A stretch of DNA of 47,803 nt, from NCBI GenBank assembly GCA_011620585.1, contig WOYV01000098.1, positions 1 to 47,803 on the forward strand, written 5' to 3'. The position numbers and the translations under genes are program-made. This document shows, in pieces, positions 42,731 to 47,803 of the stretch; within the stretch, counting starts at the first letter, position 1; every line of letters begins with the position of its first letter. This stretch comes from Draconibacterium sp. GTDB lineage: Bacteria; Bacteroidota; Bacteroidia; Bacteroidales; Prolixibacteraceae. Below the pieces are notes generated by a model, which had not been told where the DNA came from, searched no databases, and worked only from the letters and a program-made list of their open reading frames with translations.

Positions 42731-43912
42731 TTGGAATTTTTTCAACAAATACATCGCTCATTGCTCAACAGTCCGAAGGATACCATTAAACGTGAGTTGA
42801 TGGACACCATTAACTGGGACGACCGGCTGATCTGTATCAAAGGTTTTCGGGGAGTTGGGAAAACAACCTTTATTCTCGACTACATCAAACAAAATTATGC
42901 AGACAGTAACGATATACTTTACCTCAATCTGAATAACTTCTATTTCACCAAACGGAAAATCAGCTCGTTTGCCGACGAGTTTGCCAAACGTGGAGGAAAA
43001 GTTCTTGTTCTGGACCAGATACAGAAATACCCGGAATGGTCGGAAGATCTTAGAAAATGTATGGATGAAATTCCGGAACTGAAGATCATTTTCACTTCTT
43101 CGCCTGTGTTGCGCATCACAGAAGGAAATCCCGACCTCGAAGGAATAGCAAAAATCTATCATCTCGAGGGTTTATCGTTCAGAGAATACCTGAATCACCA
43201 GGTAACCAAGAATTTCAGAACTTACTCATTTCAGGAAATCATTGAGAACCATATAGAAATTTCAAAAGAAATCGTTTCAGAGGTTAGGCCACTTGCCTAT
43301 TTCGACGATTACCTGAAACACGGTTATTTTCCATATTATATGGACGATCCGAATTTCTACATGAATAAACTTTTAAAGAATACCAACCTGGCGCTTGAGA
43401 TCGATGTGCCTTATATCAATCAAATCGAATTTAAGTATCTCGCAAAACTCAGAAAACTGTTGCACATCATCGCGTCGGAAACGCCATTTACCCCGAATGT
43501 GAGTAAATTAGCAGCTTCTGTCGAAACATCGAGAGCAACGATCATGAATTATCTGAAATATCTTAAGAATGCGCGATTGATCAACCTCTTGTATTTAAAT
43601 GGAAATGGTGATGACGACCAGATGAAAAAACCGGACCAGGTGTATATGCATAATACGAATCTTTTGTATGCGATTGCGCCCAACAATACCGAAAGCCTGA
43701 CCATGCGCCTGACGTTCTTTTACAACCAGGTAGGATACAAGCACCAACTGGCCAAATCGCCTGAAGCAGATTTTTGTGTTGATGGTAAATATAAATTTAA
43801 TGTCGGAGGACGGAAACTCGAACCGAAAGGTGAAATATATGCGGCTTCCGACGTAATAGAAACAGGTGAAGGGAACAAAATACCACTATGGCTTTTCGGA
43901 TTTTTGTACTAA
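42731..43912 (+). CDS. AAA ATPase with DUF4143-type C-terminus
   Basis: A 393-residue protein starting with TTG; no ATG lies upstream in frame near the start. Walker A is GFRGVGKTT near residues 38-46. The Walker B region is VLVLDQIQKYPEW, in which the usual Asp-Glu is Asp95-Gln96. The sensor-type region FTSSP follows, and then HLEGLSFREYL, the family's signature. The C-terminal half contains a winged helix (SKLAASVETSRATIMNYLKYL) and the DUF4143 nuclease-like domain (YKHQLAKSPEADFCVDG). These proteins are common in Bacteroidota with unknown function. It lies between rnfA and nifJ, co-directional with both. Confidence 0.88.
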   Translation: MEFFQQIHRSLLNSPKDTIKRELMDTINWDDRLICIKGFRGVGKTTFILDYIKQNYADSNDILYLNLNNFYFTKRKISSFADEFAKRGGKVLVLDQIQKYPEWSEDLRKCMDEIPELKIIFTSSPVLRITEGNPDLEGIAKIYHLEGLSFREYLNHQVTKNFRTYSFQEIIENHIEISKEIVSEVRPLAYFDDYLKHGYFPYYMDDPNFYMNKLLKNTNLALEIDVPYINQIEFKYLAKLRKLLHIIASETPFTPNVSKLAASVETSRATIMNYLKYLKNARLINLLYLNGNGDDDQMKKPDQVYMHNTNLLYAIAPNNTESLTMRLTFFYNQVGYKHQLAKSPEADFCVDGKYKFNVGGRKLEPKGEIYAASDVIETGEGNKIPLWLFGFLY

Positions 43913-43953
43913 AAACAACTTGAACTAAAATAAATTCAAAAACATTTAATAAG

Positions 43954-46900
43954 ATGGCAAAACAAAAAAAATTCATCACATGTGACGGTAACTACGCAGC
44001 AGCGCATATGAGTTACATGTTTAGTGAAGTAGCATGTATCTACCCCATTACTCCGTCGTCGACAATGGCTGAGTATGTAGACGAGTGGGCTGCTTTTGGT
44101 AAGAAAAATATGTTTGGGCGTCCTGTACGTTTGGCCGAAATGCAAAGCGAGGCAGGCGCTGCAGGCGCTGTTCACGGAGCTTTGCAATCGGGGGCTCTCA
44201 CTTCAACGTACACAGCATCTCAGGGCTTGTTGCTGATGATCCCGAATATGTACAAAATTGCAGGTGAGTTGTTACCAACCGTATTTCATGTAAGTGCACG
44301 TGCATTAGCCGGACATGCACTTTCGATTTTTGGTGACCACAGCGATGTGTACGCCGCCCGTCAAACCGGATTTGCCATGTTGGCATCGGGTTCGGTACAG
44401 GAAGAAATGGACCTGGCAGGTGTTGCCCACCTGGCAACCCTGAAATCAAGAATTCCATTTCTGGCATTCTTCGACGGTTTCCGAACTTCACACGAAATTC
44501 AGAAAATTGAAGCCATCGAAATGGAAGACATCGTTCCGATGGTTGACCAGGAAGCCCTACAGTCGTTCCGCGACAGGGCTTTGAATCCTGAAAACCCTGT
44601 GACCCGTGGTACCGCCCAAAACCCTGACATCTTCTTCCAGGCAAAAGAATCGGCCAACAAATTTTACGATGCCGTACCCGATATCGTAGCCGATTATATG
44701 GACCAAATAAGCGCATTGACCGGAAGAAAATATCGCCCGTTTGATTATTATGGCGCGCCGGATGCTGAAAACGTGATCATTGCTATGGGTTCGGTTACCG
44801 AAACCATTAAAGAAACTATCGATTATCTTGCATCTCAAGGTAAAAAAGTAGGTCTAATTTCGGTTCACCTGTTCCGTCCGTTCTCGGCAAAACACTTTGC
44901 TGAAGCGCTCCCAGGATCAGTAAAACGAATTGCAGTTCTCGACCGCGCCAAAGAACCGGGAGCTGCCGGTGAACCTTTGTACCTCGATATCCGTTCGCAT
45001 TTCTACGGAAAAGAAAATGCCCCTGAAATTGTTGGCGGCCGCTACGGGTTAGGTTCAAAAGATACCACCCCGTCTCAGATTCTTGCGGTTTATGAGAATC
45101 TTGAAATGAATGAACCGAAAAATGGCTTCACCATTGGTATTGTTGACGATGTTACTTTCACTTCGCTTCCGTTAAAAGAAGAAGTAGATATGACACCAAA
45201 AGGAACTTACCAGGCCAAATTTTACGGGTTGGGATCAGACGGTACTGTGGGAGCCAACAAAAACTCGATCAAAATTATTGGCGATGCTACCGATAAATCG
45301 TGCCAGGGCTATTTCCAGTACGACTCGAAAAAATCGGGTGGCTTTACCTGTTCTCACCTGCGATTTGGCGACAAACCAATCCGCTCGACTTACCTGGTAA
45401 CAACACCAGATTTTGTGGCTTGTCACGTTCCGGCATACATCCATCTTTACGACGTATTAAAAGGCTTGAAAAAAGGTGGCTCGTTCCTTCTGAACTCGAT
45501 TTGGGATGAAGAAGAAACCAAAAACCAGTTGCCCGACAAAATGAAAAAATACCTGGCAGACAACGAGATCAATTTCTACATTATCAACGGAACACAACTG
45601 GGAGAAGAACTTGGGTTAGGTACACGTACCAACACCATCATGCAGTCGGCATTCTTCAAAATTACCGGTGTAATTCCTTACGAAATGGCTGTTGACCAAA
45701 TGAAAAAAGCCATTGTTAAATCGTATGGTAAAAAAGGTGAACACATTGTAAACATGAACTTTGCCGCAGTAGATGCCGGTGGTAAAAACGTAACAAAAGT
45801 TGAAGTTCCGAAAGAATGGAAAAGTATTAAGGTTGCCAAAGTAAACGGCGTTTCGGATCGTCCGGAATATATAGCCAATGTGGTAGATGTGATCAATGCC
45901 CAGCAAGGCGATGATCTGTCGGTTTCAACCTTTGCCGGTTCAGAAGACGGACAATTCCCGCTTGGAACAGCAGCCTACGAAAAACGCGGGATCGCTGTTA
46001 ACGTGCCTGAATGGCAGGCCGACCACTGTATCCAGTGTAACCAGTGTGCATATGTTTGTCCGCACGCTGCTATCCGTCCGTTCCTGATGACCGAAGAAGA
46101 AGTGGAGGCTGCACCTGCAGGAACCGAAGTACGTGTAGCAACACCATCAAAAATGTTTGGCGGGTTGAATTTCCGTATCCAGGTTTCAGTACTCGATTGT
46201 ACCGGTTGCGGGAACTGTGCCGATGTTTGTCCTTCGAAAGAAAAATCGCTTGTAATGAAGCCACTTGGAAGCCAGCAAGCTGAAATTGAACGTTGGAACT
46301 TCATGGACAAAAATGTTACAGTAAAAGAAAACGTTGTTGATAAAACCAAATCGGTTAAAAACTCACAATTTGCCCAGCCACTCTTCGAATTCTCGGGAGC
46401 TTGTGCAGGTTGTGGTGAAACACCTTATATTAAGCTAATCACCCAATTGTATGGCGAACGTATGATGGTAGCCAACGCTACCGGCTGTTCATCCATCTAT
46501 GGTGGTTCGGCTCCTTCTACTCCGTATTGTAAACACAAACAATCGGGCAACGGTCCGGCCTGGGCAAACTCGCTTTTCGAAGACAATGCCGAATACGGTT
46601 TTGGGTTCTCAGAAGGTGTAAACGCACAGCGTAACCGCATCGAAGACATCATGACACAGGCGCTATCAAACGGCGCTTCCGATGCCGAAAAAGAAGCTTT
46701 TGCTGAGTGGATCGAAAAGAAAAACGATGCTGACGGTTCGGTAGTCGCTACCAACAAAGTATTGGCAACTATCAAAGGAAGCGACAGTAGTTATGCAAAA
46801 GAAATTAGCAAACTGAAACAATACCTGGTTAAAAAATCGATCTGGGTATTTGGCGGCGACGGCTGGGCCTACGACATTGGTTACGGTGGCCTCGACCACG

Positions 46901-47505
46901 TGATGGCCAGTGGCGAAGATGTAAATGTTTTGGTTATGGATACCGAAGTTTACTCAAATACAGGTGGCCAGTCATCGAAATCTACTCCGGTAGGTGCAGT
47001 GGCAAAATTCGCCGCATCAGGTAAAAAGATCCGTAAAAAAGACCTTGGCGCCATGATGATGAGCTATGGTTATGTTTATGTAGCCCAGGTGGCCATGGGA
47101 GCCAGCCAGTCGCAATATCTCAAAGCGCTTAAAGAAGCCGAAGCATATCCGGGCCCGTCGCTGATTATTGCATATTCTCCCTGTATTAACCACGGCTTAC
47201 GCGCAAGCATGGGGAAATCGCAGGAAGAGGAGAAAAGAGCTGTTGAAAGTGGATACTGGTCACTTTTCCGTTTCAACCCGCTGTTGGAAGAAGAAGGAAA
47301 GAACCCGTTCCAACTGGATTCGAAAGAACCGGACTGGAGCAAGTTCCAGGAATTCCTGAACGGTGAAGTGCGCTATACTTCGTTAAAGAAATCGTTCCCG
47401 GCTACTGCCGACGAACTCTTTGCTTCAGCCGAAGAAAATGCAAAATGGCGTTATGCCTCTTACCAACGTAAGGCTGCCATGGATTATTCGAAAACGGAAG
47501 TATAA
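43954..47505 (+). CDS. nifJ: Pyruvate:ferredoxin (flavodoxin) oxidoreductase
   Basis: A single-chain PFOR of 1183 residues oxidising pyruvate and CoA to acetyl-CoA and CO2 while reducing ferredoxin. Domain I contains ACIYPITPSSTMAEYVDEWA (about 28-47). The ferredoxin domain has two 4Fe-4S motifs, CIQCNQCAYVCP near 692 and CTGCGNCADVCP near 749. CAGCGETPYIK near 817 binds the proximal cluster, and the thiamine diphosphate site is GDGWAYDIGYGG near 968 with DTEVYSNTGGQSS shortly after. All expected cysteines are present. The product, reduced ferredoxin, is the substrate of the Rnf complex encoded upstream. Confidence 0.97.
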   Translation: MAKQKKFITCDGNYAAAHMSYMFSEVACIYPITPSSTMAEYVDEWAAFGKKNMFGRPVRLAEMQSEAGAAGAVHGALQSGALTSTYTASQGLLLMIPNMYKIAGELLPTVFHVSARALAGHALSIFGDHSDVYAARQTGFAMLASGSVQEEMDLAGVAHLATLKSRIPFLAFFDGFRTSHEIQKIEAIEMEDIVPMVDQEALQSFRDRALNPENPVTRGTAQNPDIFFQAKESANKFYDAVPDIVADYMDQISALTGRKYRPFDYYGAPDAENVIIAMGSVTETIKETIDYLASQGKKVGLISVHLFRPFSAKHFAEALPGSVKRIAVLDRAKEPGAAGEPLYLDIRSHFYGKENAPEIVGGRYGLGSKDTTPSQILAVYENLEMNEPKNGFTIGIVDDVTFTSLPLKEEVDMTPKGTYQAKFYGLGSDGTVGANKNSIKIIGDATDKSCQGYFQYDSKKSGGFTCSHLRFGDKPIRSTYLVTTPDFVACHVPAYIHLYDVLKGLKKGGSFLLNSIWDEEETKNQLPDKMKKYLADNEINFYIINGTQLGEELGLGTRTNTIMQSAFFKITGVIPYEMAVDQMKKAIVKSYGKKGEHIVNMNFAAVDAGGKNVTKVEVPKEWKSIKVAKVNGVSDRPEYIANVVDVINAQQGDDLSVSTFAGSEDGQFPLGTAAYEKRGIAVNVPEWQADHCIQCNQCAYVCPHAAIRPFLMTEEEVEAAPAGTEVRVATPSKMFGGLNFRIQVSVLDCTGCGNCADVCPSKEKSLVMKPLGSQQAEIERWNFMDKNVTVKENVVDKTKSVKNSQFAQPLFEFSGACAGCGETPYIKLITQLYGERMMVANATGCSSIYGGSAPSTPYCKHKQSGNGPAWANSLFEDNAEYGFGFSEGVNAQRNRIEDIMTQALSNGASDAEKEAFAEWIEKKNDADGSVVATNKVLATIKGSDSSYAKEISKLKQYLVKKSIWVFGGDGWAYDIGYGGLDHVMASGEDVNVLVMDTEVYSNTGGQSSKSTPVGAVAKFAASGKKIRKKDLGAMMMSYGYVYVAQVAMGASQSQYLKALKEAEAYPGPSLIIAYSPCINHGLRASMGKSQEEEKRAVESGYWSLFRFNPLLEEEGKNPFQLDSKEPDWSKFQEFLNGEVRYTSLKKSFPATADELFASAEENAKWRYASYQRKAAMDYSKTEV

Positions 47506-47523
47506 AAAACCATTTCTATATAT

Positions 47524-47559
47524 AAAAAGCCGTTGCAATTGCTTTTGCAGCGGCTTTTT
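47524..47559 (+). terminator. Terminator after nifJ
   Basis: AAAAAGCCGTTGCAA (47524-47538) pairs with TTGCAGCGGCTTTTT (47545-47559), 15 bp with one G-T, ending in a T run. It is symmetric enough to work for the convergent gene at the right edge too. Confidence 0.85.
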
Positions 47560-47711
47560 GTCTCTTCGCAGCTCAGATATCATCACACATTAAGAATGGG
47601 ATTCAATATCTATCACAAGCCGCAGGAATACTTATGCAGTATTCAGTGGTTCCAGACCACCATCTGCTGGAAACCTTTGCCGGCGAAAAAAATTCAGGAA
47701 TTCGATAAAAA

Positions 47712-47803
47712 TCAAGAAGTTAACCCGAACTCTTTCGCGAGCAGTGTATATGCTTTCTTTCGGGCTTCCATTTCGGCATAACCATTCACCAGAAAGATCT
47801 CAT
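47712..47803 (-). CDS. Possible C-terminus of a minus-strand gene (partial)
   Basis: Reading inwards from the right edge on the minus strand, 30 codons stay open (EIFLVNGYAEMEARKKAYTL and LAKEFGLTS) and end in TGA at 47714-47712. The composition looks like coding sequence and the position convergent to nifJ behind a terminator is reasonable, but the fragment is too short to name. Confidence 0.4.
   Translation of the reverse strand, partial: EIFLVNGYAEMEARKKAYTLLAKEFGLTS

Noticed and set aside
47533-47781. 82-codon plus-strand frame after nifJ.
   Set aside because: It begins inside the terminator hairpin, has no family features, and overlaps a better minus-strand coding candidate at the edge.

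Overview
The window reads as a chromosomal segment of a Bacteroidota bacterium, probably an anaerobic or facultative member of the Marinilabiliales/Prolixibacteraceae type (an inference from gene content, not a database match). Supporting signs are Bacteroidota promoter boxes (TAnnTTTG at -7, with a complete TTTG-N19-TAnnTTTG promoter upstream of rpsA), a C-terminal type IX secretion sorting domain, a long NusB, a fused RibBA, a DUF3822 protein, and an Rnf complex followed by pyruvate:ferredoxin oxidoreductase. No tRNA, rRNA, CRISPR array, prophage or intact insertion sequence was found.

Layout. 0.2-3.4 kb: hisS and histidine ammonia-lyase. 3.4-4.4 kb: ECF sigma factor and a small PepSY-like protein (minus strand). 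4.5-7.9 kb: an envelope cluster of an alpha-helical lipoprotein ending in lysine, two L,D-transpeptidases and a third membrane protein. 7.9-14.4 kb (minus strand): secreted CotH-family protein, DUF1080 protein, phosphohexose mutase and rfbDCA for dTDP-rhamnose. 14.6-18 kb: rpsA, a STAS protein, RNase Z. 18-26.2 kb: RecD-like helicase, a DUF3822-rsmD group, a thioredoxin-like protein, pdxH, dnaX with a frameshift on an A10 run, a glutathione peroxidase, then two decayed genes. 26.3-31.2 kb: threonine aldolase, rhomboid protease, nusB, DUF1573 lipoprotein, yajC and ychF. 31.4-35.5 kb: Nudix-fold regulator, ECF sigma/anti-sigma/CpxP-like set, ribBA. 35.6-36.6 kb: a collapsed kefF-kefC remnant. 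36.8-47.5 kb: rseC-rnfBCDGEA, a DUF4143-type ATPase and nifJ (PFOR), a ferredoxin-based energy module: PFOR makes reduced ferredoxin and Rnf couples its oxidation by NAD+ to ion pumping.

The points most worth following are: (1) dnaX split at an A10 run exactly where a short gamma form would end and a long tau form would continue; (2) a possible Braun-lipoprotein-like system, with a C-terminal-lysine coiled-coil lipoprotein next to two L,D-transpeptidases; (3) an rnf operon carrying two pieces of genomic debris, a REP-like hairpin between rnfC and rnfD and a four-helix-bundle (S23/IVS-type) gene remnant between rnfG and rnfE; (4) several broken genes (GPP34 family, a small membrane protein, kefFC); (5) a perfect 42-nt palindrome inside a larger inverted repeat filling the yajC-ychF gap. 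Many lesions are single-base indels, so sequencing error must be excluded before decay or programmed frameshifting is concluded.
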